Notes under the pieces: model-generated | Seen by the model: only the letters and a program-made list of their open reading frames with translations | Databases searched by the model: none | What the model was told of the DNA's origin: nothing | In this document: piece by piece, positions 1-13,233 of the stretch | Layout of the letters: every line of letters starts with the position of its first letter | How positions within the stretch are numbered: position 1 is the stretch's first letter | Position numbers and translations under genes: made by a program | Source of the DNA: Oxytricha trifallax | Lineage: Eukaryota; Ciliophora; Spirotrichea; Sporadotrichida; Oxytrichidae | Direction: 5' to 3' | Assembly: GCA_000711775.1 (NCBI GenBank) | Contig: ARYC01017025.1 | Span: 38,308-102,307, forward strand | Length of the DNA: 64,000 bases

Positions 1-334
1 TAGGCAGGTACTGCGAAACCTCTGGGTCGTTCATAGCATCATCATATAAGTTAGTAACTGAAATCTCTGGATAGTTTGGAATCTCTGCAAACTTTACATC
101 TTAAGTTTTCAATGCTTTCTTCTCTTCGCAGAGTATAGCTCTTAGAAATGAAATTTTAGTACCTTCCATCGTTGGCAGGAACAAACCAACTACATAATCA
201 AGATTAGTTACTATGAGCTCATTACCTTGCTGCACCAGGTAGCGATGCAAATCCTCCTTGCTTCTAAATCTTTGAATCAATTCTTGTGCTTGCACACTTT
301 TCATTGCATCATTCATTGACTCCATCTTGTTCAC
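1..334 (-). CDS. TBE 22-kDa-type ORF, N-terminal part
   Basis: Starts at the ATG at 334 and runs leftward off the window. It reads through a TAA near 101 as glutamine, so about 111 residues are visible, beginning MNKMESMNDAMK. The sequence is mixed and soluble-looking with no motif I can name. The call rests on position: it is divergent from the zinc-finger/kinase ORF inside a TBE end, where the 22-kDa protein is encoded in known elements. Its function in TBE biology is unknown. No frameshift is visible in this part, unlike the neighbouring ORF. It could instead be an unrelated ORF. Confidence 0.6.
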
Positions 335-537
335 AGATCTAAGAAATGATATTCAAATTTAAGTTTGTTGATTTCAATTATATACCTCTGTAAAACTTAC
401 TACTAAATGTGGGCATCCTATAGGAGGTCAAGCTCTTAGCAGGATATGGAGAAGGTTTTGAGAACTTGTTTCAAACTTGAGAGATTGATATCAATTTCTA
501 CTGTTATAGTTCCATATTTTTAAATTTAAATTGGTAC

Positions 538-678
538 GTACTTAATTAGGAGCAGCTCCTAAAATCCTAGTACTTAATTAGGAGCTTTAATTAATGCTAG
601 TACTAAATAAGGAGCACCCTAATTTTAATCATATAATGACAAAATACCTCCTAAAGCAGTACGTACTTAATTAGGAGC
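538..678 (+). repeat. Four spaced copies of GTACTTAATTAGGAGC between divergent TBE ORFs
   Basis: Copies begin at 538, 570, 600 (diverged: TACTAAATAAGGAGC) and 663. Offsets are 32, 30 and 63 bases, close to a 31-base period with one copy missing. Copies 1 and 4 are followed closely by CTCCTAA, giving short GGAG/CTCC dyads. The array sits in the intergenic region of the divergent ORFs, so it may be a two-way promoter element or a protein-binding array. That role is inference. Confidence 0.6.
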
Positions 679-889
679 ACCTCCTAAATTGGTATGTACT
701 ATAATAAACTTATTATTGAAAGTTAAAATGGTTACTTTATCACCCAGATTTAGAGTTGGATCGTCTCTTAGCACTCATAATTCTTCTATAATACTCTAAA
801 AACTTCCCTTGAAACTTGTAGGCTTGCAAAGCTCTCATATAAGCTCTCAGTTATAGAGGCAGTTTATAATTTTAAATTCAAATTTAAAT

Positions 890-2335
890 ATGAGCGCTAA
901 CATTTTAAGAAAAACAACAGCACTTCAATCAAACTAAACGAGACTTACCTTTGGCAGCAATAAAAAGTGTGATGGCTGTGAGATGAACTCTCATAAGGAA
1001 CTACCAGAGCTATCACTTGAGGTCTCTGTTATTAAAATAGAAATTAATAATAGAAAATTAATGGCAAACAAGTGTGTGGGAGACAGAGAGGAGGAGAAAG
1101 GTATTAATGAAATTCCTATACAAACTGAAGAAGTAGAAGTATACTTTTGTGAATAGTGTGAGAGACTTCGCTCATAAATCTAGTTGTATAGGCTTATGAA
1201 AGAGCATAGAGAAGCCAAGCCAACTGTATACTTAAAGCACGATAAAATCGACGGAGAGTATGATTGCTTCGAGTGCCATAAGTAGTATGCTCATTACAAG
1301 AGATTTAAGGAAGCATCTTTTAAAAGCTCACAAGAAAGATTTAGAGATTGAAAAGCATGAAGATGAATTGAAGCTACTTAATAAAAGAAAAGCAAGAGAA
1401 TCTTCGAAACCTGTAGAGCTTGAACAAGCTAGTGAATCAGAATATGTGAGGAAATAACGCAACCTATTAGCATTCGAAATCACAAAGATCATGATTAAAA
1501 TTCAATATAAATAGATTCCTGTTCTTGCTTGAATTGACCTAGACACTTCACTTTAAAGCTAACTTATATTAGAAGACTCCTTTGATAAGAAAGTGATTAA
1601 TGATCATCAGTATGCATACAAGGTGTATCCCTTCAACTATCTCTTAAGTGATGATAAATACTAGATGGAGTTACAAATGAGTATCAAGTACTCACTCAGG
1701 CTAAGTTTAAAGAGTGCAAATACTTAATAAAACAAGATGCTGTTCTCCTTGCCAAGGATCATGTTGCTTTCAGACTCCCACTCTATGAAATGACCCTAAG
1801 AGATTTCATTACAGATCAAAGGAATCATAAGTAGCTTGGATAAATAGCAACTCAGACCATTCAAGGTATAAAAGAACTTCACAAGTTAGGGTTTGTTCAC
1901 AGAGATTTGAAGCCAGAAAATATAATGATAAACTTTCCACCAGTAAGAGTAGCAATAATTGATTTCAACAGAGCTTAAAGAGTGGAAATATCAAGGCTTG
2001 GAATTTTAATGGGTACACAAGGCTACTATCCAGAAAGAGAAGACTGGAGAGATGGAGACTTACAGTGGGATGTGTGGGCTTTAGCAGCAATAATAATAGA
2101 GTGCGATATGCCTCGCAACGATTACTACTCTACAAGGTGCGAGAAAGATGCTAAGCAAAGAATAAAGTAGTTTATAGACAAAACCAGAGTCTCTCAATCA
2201 ATAAAACATATGGCAGAATCAATAATAATAAAACCAAACTCAAGATCAGACATATCAATAGAGCAGATAGAGTTGTGGTTAAGTAAGATAAACTTCAGAC
2301 CTCTCCCACATGATCCAAAAGTGCATTTTGAGTGA
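890..2335 (+). pseudogene. TBE 57-kDa-type zinc-finger/protein-kinase ORF, frameshifted
   Basis: From ATG at 890 to TGA at 2333-2335 is 482 codons, the size of the known TBE 57-kDa product. The N-terminal part has cysteine/histidine fingers: CDGC near 965, CEQC near 1150, and a C2H2 finger with YDCFEC near 1258. The C-terminal part is a kinase-like domain with HRDLKPEN near 1900, DFN in place of DFG, GTQGYYPERE and DVWALA. The reading frame leaves and later returns: the finger at 1258-1330 needs a shift, the kinase part needs a compensating shift near 1655, and a TGA lies in the intermediate frame near 1530. I therefore call it a decayed copy. The protein's role in TBE biology is not known. 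Confidence 0.8.
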
Positions 2336-2377
2336 TTAAATTAAATACATTTACTATAAATTTCACATTAAAACCTA

Positions 2378-2455
2378 TTAATAACCCCAACCCCCTAACA
2401 AATTCCCTACAAATCAAAGCACTTATAAACCTCATTAAGGGGTTTTGGGGTTTTG
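2378..2455. repeat. TBE right terminal inverted repeat with telomeric G4T4 terminus
   Basis: The outermost 17 bases (2439-2455) are GGGGTTTTGGGGTTTTG, the somatic telomere repeat of hypotrichs. Just inside is CTCATTAA, then AT-rich sequence with a C-rich patch (CCCCAACCCCC) near 2385. Known TBE1 inverted repeats are about 78 bp with a 17-bp telomeric tip; I used 78 bp for the inner limit. The AAT at 2456-2458 is the probable target duplication. The partner repeat lies outside the window. Confidence 0.85.
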
Positions 2456-5400
2456 AATGTACTCATACATAATAATTTGATTCTCAAAATTTTCAATACT
2501 TCTACTATAATATATTTATTAGTATATTTGTTCATAAAAATATTTAATTGAAGAACTAAGGAATAGATTTCAAATTAAAATAAAATAATTAAAATAAAAA
2601 TATGATTAAAATGTTTATTATAATTAAATTGTTTTTCTATATACTACTATTATTTAATTTTTAGAAAACTTCATAGAGTTATATTATTTTTAAATTTTAA
2701 TGAGAGAAAAATTTTATATTATTTAAAAATTAATTATAATTTAATATGGAATAATTTATACTGATTTACATATAAATTTTTTAAAAAATAAAATACAATA
2801 AGTTAATTTTCCCATATTGTTATAACAAGTTTATAGAATTAATTACAAAATTATTATCAATAAAATATCAATTAAAATTTTGTATTTTAATAGTTGATAA
2901 AAACAAAAATATTGTGATATATTTTTTTTCATTTTATAACTATTCTTTCTTAATTTATTTTTGAGTAAATAAAATAGTATCATCTAACAATTTTACTCTT
3001 TTTACAATAAGAAATTTAAATTAATTAGCAAAATTTTATGATGGAACTTTCAAATCAAATTATAAATAAAATCTTAAAGGAAAATTAAAACTTAACAATC
3101 GAAATGGGTAAATCTATATAAATATGGAACAAAATTTTGAATCTCATAAAATTAAATTAAAAATAGAAATATCTATTACGGTTAATTGAAGTATAACTTA
3201 AGTAAATGCTAAGTGTAATGATTTCATAGAAATATTGTTTAATAGTTTATAATTATTATATCACAATTTCTTTTGCAATATAAATTATATTCATTTCAAA
3301 ATTTATAATATTTAGAATAAATTAAGTTTGATGGAACTAAATGTTAAAGTCTTAGAAAATTGAAATTTCATAACTTATTAAGAATATGTTTTATAAAAAT
3401 TAAACTTAATTCTAAAATTTATGATGAATTGACTGGATTCGTTGTTGATTTAAATTTATTAGACATTATATAATATAAAACATCTTTAATAAAAGGGATA
3501 GATAAATAATAAGAATAATAGAAATTATTTTTTCATAATAGAATTTAATTTATATTAAATATATATATTATAAAATTTTAATATCTTTTAAATATAAAAG
3601 TATATTTAATTTTAATTCCTGTTAAATAGCTATATTACTGATTATTTTATCTAGAATATAATTATATTATAGAAATGTGTAATGATTGTGGAAAATGTAA
3701 TAAGATGAGGAAGATTGATCACAAGAGTAAATAAATAAAGAAGAAGACCTAACAAAAGAAGAAAGAAAATGAAGTCTCAGTTTTACACTAAAACAAACAG
3801 ACATGATTGATTACAAGAGGCTTGACCCTAATATAGTGATTTTAACAACTTCATATCAGAAGGGCCTCCAAGCCCCAATTGTTGATAAATTTATTATTTT
3901 TATCAATATTAATATTATTATTATAGAAATTATATTAATAATTATTTATGTTAAAATTATAATAAATGAGTGAAATCATTATTATAAATGTGATAGTTTA
4001 ATTAATCATAATTATAAAATTAATTGAAATAATTAAATTATTGATTTAGCAATATTTATTAAAAAGAATATGATTTTATGGGTGTTCTTCCAGTTTAACC
4101 AATTTATTCTTAAATGTATCTTCAACTAAAATTAATGTAGGAATTAAAATTTTACTTTAATATTTGAGTTTCGAATAGAATAATTGCAAAGTTCAATAAA
4201 TTTGTCATGTTAATTTTGCTAATTAGAGATTTAATTTTACAATTTCGTGAGATAGCCTAAATAAAAAGGAATTTAAAGAGAAATTCTCTATATAAAATGA
4301 TTTCTAGGTAATTTAAGAATACGAAACTTATATTCAGAGATAGAGTTCTAAATGAAATAAGACTTTATAACATATTGAAAGTGCCATAGAAAACAAACCT
4401 TGATTTTTAAATCAAGTTTATATCTAATTCTATAATTAAGTTAAGAAATTAAAATATTTAATTCATATACATACATAAATAGTTGAGTATATCATAATTT
4501 GTTGTGATCACTATTAAAATAATAACTAATTTTTCAACTATTTCGTAAAATTTTCATTTACTTTTAAATGTTGATTTTCAAATTATTGAGTAGTAATATA
4601 ACAGTAAAGAAGTTAAAACCTTGAAATTGATTCGTAAAATAAAAAAAAATTAAAATTTATATCATAAATTTTATAAATCATATAAGATAAAATTAATTTA
4701 TAGATAAATATAGTAAACTAGAATAATTAGCCTTAACTATAGCGATTTACTTATCTATTTTAAGCTTAATAAAAACGACAAAGAAAATATTCTTAAACTA
4801 TCTTATATTCGTGAGGCTTGTTCTTATTGTAAAATAATATAATATAAAATATTTCATATAAAAACTGAGATTAATTTTTAAAAAGAATTTAAATTATAAA
4901 TGATCATTAAAAAATCTAAAAATGCTCTATTAATTACTATATTAATAAATAAATATTAAATAATTAACTATAATATATGGGCAAAATCAAACAATCTTGA
5001 ACAAGTCCTTTATAGCAATCATAACTAAATCAGTAACCTTAAACTAATAATAGTTCATAAGCTTGTCATCAAAGAAAGATATTGTCAACTTAAAAAATGA
5101 ATAAAAGTTATTGTGACGAAAAAAAAAGCAGATATAAATATAAATTCATTTAATATTATTCTTATGTATTATAATTAATAATATGGTAATTCAATTATAA
5201 ATAATTTTATTATTATGAAACAATTTGGTCAATATATTTGATAAAATATTTTATTTAAATATTTTATCAATTCATTAAATATCTTATATTTGTTATAAAT
5301 ATATTTTTATATTTTTGAACAGCCTATTTAATATTTTATGTTAAGCTGATGATATAAACTTGCCATTGCCTAAAGTTTTGTTTTAAAAAGTAGCTTTATA

Positions 5401-5548
5401 TAATTAATCCAATATTTGTTTTTTTATATAATTAAATTGATAATATTTACACAGCCTCATACACCGAAAGATAATCATTTATGAATGAATATATTCAAAC
5501 AATTATGTGTATTAGAGATGTTAATAATTTAAAAGTAATGATTTTTAG

Positions 5549-6168
5549 GGGGGGGCAACACCTGAACCAGTAAATTATATTCATATTTATACCTCCCCTA
5601 AAGCTCTATAAATGCCCGACTAAGGTCAATTAAGGGTCAATAAACATTAATACAGCACTAAAAATAGGTATAGACAACTCAATCAGGTCCAAATGATCAA
5701 GTTTATCCACATAAAAAATCATATAAAAATGAGACTTTTTATTGATTTTTTGAAAAAAATATTTTGTAATTTTATCTTGAATTTTTATTCAACTTATTGT
5801 TCTGCAATTGATATCCCAACAACTCACTCATATAAATACAAGAAGGTTTATCTTAATATAAGTTTAGCATACTCCTTGTATTTATATGAGTGAGTTGTTG
5901 GGATATCAATTGCAGAACAATAAGTTGAATAAAAATTCAAGATAAAATTACAAAATATTTTTTTCAAAAAATAAATAAAAAGTCTCATTTTTATATGATT
6001 TTTTATGTGGATAAACTTGATCATTTGGACCTGATTGAGTTGTCTATACCTATTTTTAGTGCTGTATTAATGTTTATTGACCCTTAATTGACCTTAGTCG
6101 GGCATTTATAGAGCTTTAGGGGAGGTATAAATATGAATATAATTTACTGGTTCAGGTGTTGCCCCCCC
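5549..6168. mobile_element. Foldback element with 294-bp arms and G7 tips
   Basis: Near-perfect palindrome. Arms 5549-5842 and 5875-6168 (294 bp each, at least one mismatch) flank a 32-base loop. The tips are GGGGGGGCAACACC and its complement. Both sides carry GATTTTTAG (5540-5548 and 6169-6177), an 8-9 bp target duplication. There is no internal gene; short ORFs inside or crossing it are by-products of the palindrome. The near-identity of the arms points to a recent insertion or arm correction. The G-run tip resembles the 9906 and 17087 elements, but the arm sequence is different. Confidence 0.85.
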
Positions 6169-8286
6169 GATTTTTAGATATTTCACTTTAATAGCAACAA
6201 AAGATTTGTTAACTTTACAATATAATATTGAAAGATTAACATTAATTATTAGTGAATCCATATTTAAATACAAAAGATGCTTATTTTGCATGTTATTTAA
6301 AGATCAACAACCTTTGTCATACTTTTTAAAAATTTTATAAATCGTATTACATATATTTAATAATTTAATCTATATATATATATATATATATATAAACAAT
6401 TATAATAAACGTTGTTTTAATAAATAACTCAATATTCAAAATATATTTTCCATATATTCTTTTGGCGTAGTTTTTTTAAAAATAAATTCTATGCACTTAA
6501 TTATTATTAAATATTTTTTGTTATTTATTTTAATTAAAACTAGATATTACCTAGTTCTTTATATTCTATATGAGTTCAAGCTGAAAGGTGAATTAAAAAA
6601 TGAAAATATTGAATAACCTTTGATTTTGATTAATATTTCTCTCAAAATGTATTTAAATATATAATTTGATTAGATTATTTAAAGTATAATTATTTAAATA
6701 TAAAGAATTTTCATTTAATTTATGAATTATATTGATATTAATCATATCCTTATTTCTTTTAGGTGAGAATATTTATTTAAAAAAGGAAAAAAATAATTAT
6801 ATTCAATAATTTTTAATTGTAAAAATAATTGATAATTTTTATCCTTGATCTTCTATGTAAGGTTGCTAATCTGTTTACAAAGGATTTTAAGAATTTATGG
6901 ATTCTATAACTTTCTTAAATCTACTTATTAAGCATCTATCTAGGTTATCAATTTTATCAAGAAAATTTGTGTTTATAAATAATTAAACTAGAAAAAGATG
7001 CCATTATGCTACAAGAATTGTCTCAAAGATAGATTGTTAAGCGTGTTATATTATCAAAGAGAAATAGACAAGGAACATAACATCTTTAAAACATTTTTTT
7101 TCTTTGCTTACATAATAGTCACATAATCTATTAATTCAGCAGTTGTTTATAATATCTCTACTTTCACTTGTTTAACATCAAGATCTAACTAATCTTCTAA
7201 CTATATATATATATATGTATATTAAAAATAAAATAATTATAATAAATAATAAAGTAAATTCTTAAAAATAAAATTTAGTAAATTTGTGCTTAAAATATTT
7301 TAAATTCACATTAATTGTTATAATTATATAAGAATAAAGATTTATTTTATATTAAATATAAAATTAATTCTTAAAATTTATATTTTATAATATTTTAAAA
7401 TAAAATTCAATAATATCTTAATAAATTGTTGTATGATATCGCGGTTTGGATAGGATACCACTAAGAATCAAGTCTAATAATATGATGTTTTTTTATTAAT
7501 TCAAAAATTTTAATTTTATTTCAAACTTCAGAATTTAAAATCATCACATAATATTATTCAATGTAAATGATAATGACAATGATTAAACAAATTGGGAGTT
7601 CAGGTATTTTATTTGCTATAATCCAAAAGTAAAATATTAATTTTACTAAGATAAATAAAAAATATTTTAACTGTTTCTTTACTTTATATAAAGGGTTTAT
7701 GAATGTCTATATAGATAAACTCATTAATACTATCTAAATTTTAAATAGTATAAAAAAGATTTTTAATTGCTTCAAGATACCTAGAAAAAACTAAATTTTT
7801 CATAATAAACTATTATCACTTGAAAACTGAAAAATAGTTTTATTTGATTGATGTGAAATTACAAAATCTAATATTTACTGCATTACAGCTTTCGATTAGA
7901 TTTTATATAAGAATCATATTTCAAATAATTGTTTAAAGTTAATCATTAAGATTGAAATATAATTGTTAAATATTTTCTTTTTAAAATAAAAATAATAACA
8001 TCATAGTTTATATAACCTGGTTTAGTTATGAATTGCTATAATAAATAATAATATATTTAAAAATACAATTAAAATTTAAATTCTCAAAGTCTATTCAAGT
8101 ATTATTATCCAAGAATTTATGGAAGAGTTTTAATTTTTATTTAATTTTTACTTTTTTAATTGGTGATTCATTATTTAAATAGATATAAAACTTGTTTGTT
8201 AAATAATAAAAAATATAACAAATAAAAAACTCATTTTATAATTATTCATAAACAGAATTCTTTGTTTTTATTAAGAAAAAGTTTTT

Positions 8287-8696
8287 GGGGGAAGTTTACT
8301 GGCCTTTAAATTTTTATTTAATTTTTGTGAATTTTAAGAATAAATTCTTCATTTATATTTTCTGATGATTATTTTTTAGGATATGAGAAATACTCATTGA
8401 AATTTAAATATAAGTGTCAACTCATGTATAACATTCGTATAAATGATAGAGTATGATTCAACTAATTTGATTATCAACACAAATAAGAAAGTTATACGAA
8501 AAAATATAAATACAGAGTGTAATATTTGAGAGCTAGTATGTAAAGTTTTTTTATAAATATATAAAGGTATATACTGTTAATTCTTTGAGTTGGAAGAAAG
8601 AAATTATTTTCTAGATGTTTGAAAAATTTATTCTTTTAAAATAATTTTTTTTAAAGAGTTTTTTGTCATAATATAAGCCAGTAAAAATACTTCTCC
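8287..8696. mobile_element. Probable G-run MITE, diverged
   Basis: The left tip GGGGGAAGTTTACTGGCC is matched in inverted form by GGAGAAGTATTTTTACTGGC at 8675-8696. The interior is AT-rich with no gene. Tip sequence and size (about 410 bp) fit the family seen at 9906 and 17087, but no clear target duplication is visible. Confidence 0.45.
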
Positions 8697-9905
8697 AAAA
8701 TTTATTATTAAAATAATATACAAAGAATACTTTTCAAAAATATTTAAGTTTCAAATAAATAATAAAAACCACACTAGAATTAATATTACTCTTTCAATTT
8801 TTTAAAGAATATTTTATCTGCTATTATCATCTTTAAATGTTTTAGCAAATATAAATATAGCTAAGATTAATTAGTAAAACAGTTTCCCTTATTTAAAAGA
8901 ATACAGCATACTAATTGATCTTATAGAAAGCTCATAAAAATTAATTTGATTTTTATTATGTAATATTTAATAGTATTTAATAGTATATCAAAGATATAAA
9001 ATCTTAGGATGATTGTGTTTATAATTTATTTAAATTTTAATTAATGAATTTTTTAGTATCAAATTACATCATAGAAATAATAATAATTAATTAAATGTTC
9101 TTTTACTTATGCATCAATAACTAGCCTATTATAATTTTCTGTTTGATTTTCTTAATTTTTTTACGTTTTATCTAGTAAAATTTTGAAATAATGAACATAA
9201 AGATTTCATTGAAAGAAAAAAATATTAATAATTTTCAATATTATTGAAATTAGAATAAAATAAAGATGAATAATTTAATTTAATAAAAAAAAGTATAATA
9301 GTTTTAAAATTATAATTAATATCACTATGAAGAGTATAAGCAATTAACATTGATAAAATTTTGGAATTTGTTTACTATTTTTATATTGATTTTATTTTGA
9401 AATACAAAAAATTATTTATAAAGTATATTTATAAATAAAAAATAATTAATTATTATATAAAGGAATTGGAATATTCGGTTATAATAATTACAATTATATA
9501 AAAATTCATTTATTTAATATAAAAATTCATTTAATTAATATAAAAATTCATAATTAAGTTAAAATATTAGCTATTATAAAATTGAATCTGGAAAATGAAC
9601 ATTTATTAGTTTTGCATTATAAAATTAATTATTTTAAAAATTAGAATTTTATTTATTAAATTTAATTATTATATTTTATATTTAATCATATTTTATTGAT
9701 ATTTATTCTTTAAATTATTATAATTATTTTGTATATGATTGCAAAACTGTATTCTGATTTTCAATTATACATTCAAATGTTAGTTTATTCAAATTATCTT
9801 TAATTATGAATCTATAGATATCAAGTATATTCATTAAATTATCATATCAAAATAAATTAAACTACCTTAAAAGAATTAATTCTACTTAATTACAATAAAT
9901 ATTTT

Positions 9906-10355
9906 GGGGGGGGATGTTGCCTGCACTTTTTTTTATATATACTAACTTTAATAAATTTTACATAAATTATCAAATTTAATATTTTTATGACCCATGAATT
10001 ATTAAGATCATATTGTTTATCATTTATGTAGCTCAATATAATTAATCTAACATTAGATTTGATTGGTAAAAACAAGATAAATTGAATCGTAATTACACTA
10101 ACAATTAGATACATTATTTTGAAATAATATAGTGAAGCAATATACTTGTTAAGAGACAGAACCTACAAATATCATATGAAAAATGTCAAATTTTTTGGAA
10201 TCTGAAGACAGATATTGACTGTTAATTGATAAATTAAAATATAATTATAACAATGAAATAAGTCCTGATGTTGGTTTATAGTTGTTATAAAAATTAATTT
10301 ATTTAAAAATATAAATAATTTTAAAAAAATAAAAAAAAGCAGGAAACTTCCCCCC
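9906..10355. mobile_element. G-run MITE with 8-bp target duplication
   Basis: The left tip is a G8 run followed by ATGTTGCCTGCAC; the right tip, inverted, is a G6 run followed by AAGTTTCCTGC. Both sides carry AAATATTT (9897-9904 and 10356-10363). The right half (10235-10300) is similar to 17420-17490: both have ATAATTATAACAAT and, further on, GTTTATAGTTGTTA. Two such copies define a family. There is no coding capacity; short minus-strand ORFs here are accidental. Confidence 0.7.
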
Positions 10356-12816
10356 AAATATTTCTTAACTTCACGCGCAATATTTAGGCAATAGATATTA
10401 TATACAAATATAAAAATAAAAATTAATGCTAGGAGTTTCTATCGCGAGACAATAATTATTCTAATTATATTTTACAAAATAAAACAGGTTAATGACCAAA
10501 GGGAGTTATCTAAAGAATCAAGAAATTTCTATATCGAAATAACAAATTATTGAATACTCTTTTAGTAATTCTGTTTTTCATCTCTGATTGCAGCCTGAAT
10601 TTGTAATGAATTTGGTTTATTATATTTTACATAATTTATCGACTAACTTGCTTTTATAAATTATTATATTTTAAATTTATTTTCATAATTATTTATAATG
10701 CTATATTACTTGATATTAGCCTAAAAAAAGTAAAAAATCCACAAAAAAAACGCAAAGGATTATAGTTTGATTAAATAATTACTATTTTAATTTATTATAT
10801 AATATATTTTATTATATTATTTATTCAGAAAAATTAATTAATAAAGTTAAAAATGAATTTAAAAATTTCATGAAATAGTATTTATTTATATTAGCTATAT
10901 TCTTTTATTACATAATTTTATATTATGTTATTCATCAGAGTATTCTCGTACATAAAATATTTACTTAATGATGATTTTTCATAATTTATGCATTCCTAGA
11001 TTTCCAGTTAAAATTAAATTTTATTGCTAATTTTGCTCTATTTTTCTAATAAAATTATTTATTAATATATATATAGCATTAAAAATATAGTTAATTTTTA
11101 ATATTCATTATTATATATTACAACTTTAATAATATAATTTATTTTTACATCTTATTGTTTTAGAAATAAAATAATTAATAATTTATATAATTTAAATTCA
11201 ATAAAATAGACCATTTTAAAATGAATAATATAAATACAAATTTATTGAGATCTTGGTCCTAAATTTTATTTTCATAATGATAAATGTTTTTCATGTGAAT
11301 TTTTTGGGAATAATAATTATATAATATAAAAATATATAAAAATCAAAAAAAGTTTCATCTTAAATCTTCTAAAACATCATGGTGCAATTCTTCATATTTT
11401 TAACTCCTCAAAAATCTTTTAAATTTCAAAGTTTTTGTGCTTTGTAATCAGATTTTTGCCACACTTTAAACCAATCTATAAATATAATTTGCTTCGACAG
11501 TTTATTTGTGAATTTTTAAATTTAACTATACTAAAAGCTATAATGTAAATAAGTGTAAATCAAATATTTATTATATCTATATTAAAAATTTTACCATAAC
11601 TAGGAAGCTGAAGGTTTATTTCTTACTTTAAAAATTTTGTTGCCTTTTTGTTATTAATACAAATAATATGAATATTAATTATATGATGCACAAATTGTAT
11701 ATTAGATTTTTCTCCTTACCCTATTATGATTATTTAGACGGAAGTTATTTATTATACCCTATTAAAATATATAAATTAGAAATTTTTACAATTTTATTTA
11801 CATTTAAATTATGAAAAATTAAATAAGTTCAAGGTTTAAATTAACAAATGCCAGAGATTTAAAAATTACATTAATTATATAATTGTTTTTTTATTAATAA
11901 TTAAGATTTGATTTAAAAAAGTGTTATTTTTGATTGCCGTTATACTAGAGAATCTTAAATCGTTCCGATTATTAATTTAGAAATTTATATATAAAAAAAT
12001 GATTATCTTATTTAATTATTTTGTAATTAAATTATTTTTTAAAACAAAACATATTACTCCTCATTATTAGATTCTATATTTAAATTTATATAAGAAAAAA
12101 TCTTAACTGAATTATAATATTTTAATTAACTTTATTATAATAAAATAATAAATCTATTGCTCATGTGCTTGTGCCTTTTTCAATAAATGTATGGTTTAGT
12201 TAGTTAGTTAATTTAGATAAATTAAAATAGCGAGAAAAAAAATACAAACTACTTCGCATAAAATGGTGTGATTTACTAAGAGTTACTTAAAAAGAGGTGC
12301 ATCAAAATGCGGTTCTTCGCTTAATGATTTGTCAAATATCTATGGATCTTTAATATAATTGTATGAATTTTTTTAATTATTTTAAAGAATTTTGATTTTA
12401 TATTATTTAAGATATTATTAAATGTAATTTTTCTCATAAATTATAATTTGAATTTGAAAGAATATGTATTTAAATGGACAATACTACATAAATGATTTAT
12501 TCAAGAATTATTTTTTAATTTGTCATAGTCTTATTAGATTTGAAAATAAAGTTATTGAAATTTGTTAAATTTAGATACTCCAATGTATTTTCTTAGCAAA
12601 TTTAATTTATCTCTTATTATGATTATTTTTATTTTTAAAAAGACAAAAATCGTTGTTGTACTGCATTTTGGTCTCTAGAATTTAAAAGAAAAGTAAACAT
12701 TGAAAATGAATACTAAAATTTTTATTTCAATAAATTTAAATCAAATATTCATAATGTGCACAGTTAGCGATAAATTAAAATATCTATTAAATAAGTACAC
12801 TTAAAAGATTATTAAT

Positions 12817-13233
12817 ATTGTAGGAATACATTTGAAATTAGGAAAATGTAATTAATTCAATTTATAATAATTCAAAATCGTGGCAGTTAAAGTTGGCCAA
12901 TTTGAACGATCTTGGGCTCATTCGATAGAGAATTTAAAATTAGCTGGACTTTACTAATGGCGGTACTATTTTATCGCATCCCTGGAGCGAGATAACTCGA
13001 CTTTAATTAAACACATCTAAATTCATTTAATTATACCCTCACATTAAAGTCGAGTTATCTCGCTCCAGGGATGCGATAAAATAGTACCGCCAATAGTAAA
13101 GTCCAGCTAATTTTAAATTCTCTATCGAATGAGCCCAAGATCGTTCAAATTGGCCAACTTTAACTGCCACGATTTTGAATTATTATAAATTGAATTAATT
13201 ACATTTTCCCAATTTCAAATGTATTCCTACAAT
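12817..13233. mobile_element. Foldback element family B, copy 1
   Basis: Palindrome with two 191-bp arms (12817-13007 and 13043-13233) and a 35-base spacer. Tips are ATTGTAGGAATACATTTGAA and its complement. Its arms match the 14951 copy (TTCGATAGAGAATT, AGCTGGAC, CGGTACT...GCAT), so this is a dispersed family. TTATTAAT occurs at both margins (12809-12816 and 13238-13245) and may be the target duplication, though the right copy is 4 bases from the arm. No gene inside. Confidence 0.8.

Larger units (their letters stand above)
1..2455. mobile_element. TBE-type (telomere-bearing) transposon, right portion, decayed
   Basis: Right part of a transposon whose left end lies outside the window. It ends at 2455 in 17 bases of G4T4G4T4G, followed by AAT at 2456-2458, which fits the 3-bp ANT target duplication known for TBE1 elements. 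Inside are a minus-strand ORF (1-334) and a divergent plus-strand zinc-finger plus protein-kinase ORF (890-2335), matching the known 22-kDa and 57-kDa TBE genes. The transposase gene would lie further left. The 57-kDa-type gene is frameshifted, so this copy looks inactive. TBE elements are removed from the developing somatic nucleus, and their transposases are implicated in genome rearrangement in Oxytricha. Confidence 0.85.

Noticed and set aside
1260-1457. Short ORF with lysine-rich tail as an independent gene
   Set aside because: It is the shifted-frame middle part of the TBE zinc-finger/kinase pseudogene (LRKHLLKAH completes the C2H2 finger).
5548-5555. G8 run read as a possible telomere-addition site
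   Set aside because: There is no T4 alternation; it is the symmetrical tip of an inverted-repeat element with a target duplication.
6106-6291. Minus-strand ORF of 61 codons
   Set aside because: It lies mostly in the right arm of the foldback element; its N- and C-terminal composition is random AT-rich and the arm would give the same words on the other strand.
9890-10357. Two minus-strand ORFs near 10 kb
   Set aside because: They fall within the G-run MITE; the proline run comes from the G8 tip and the rest is I/L/F/N-rich noise.
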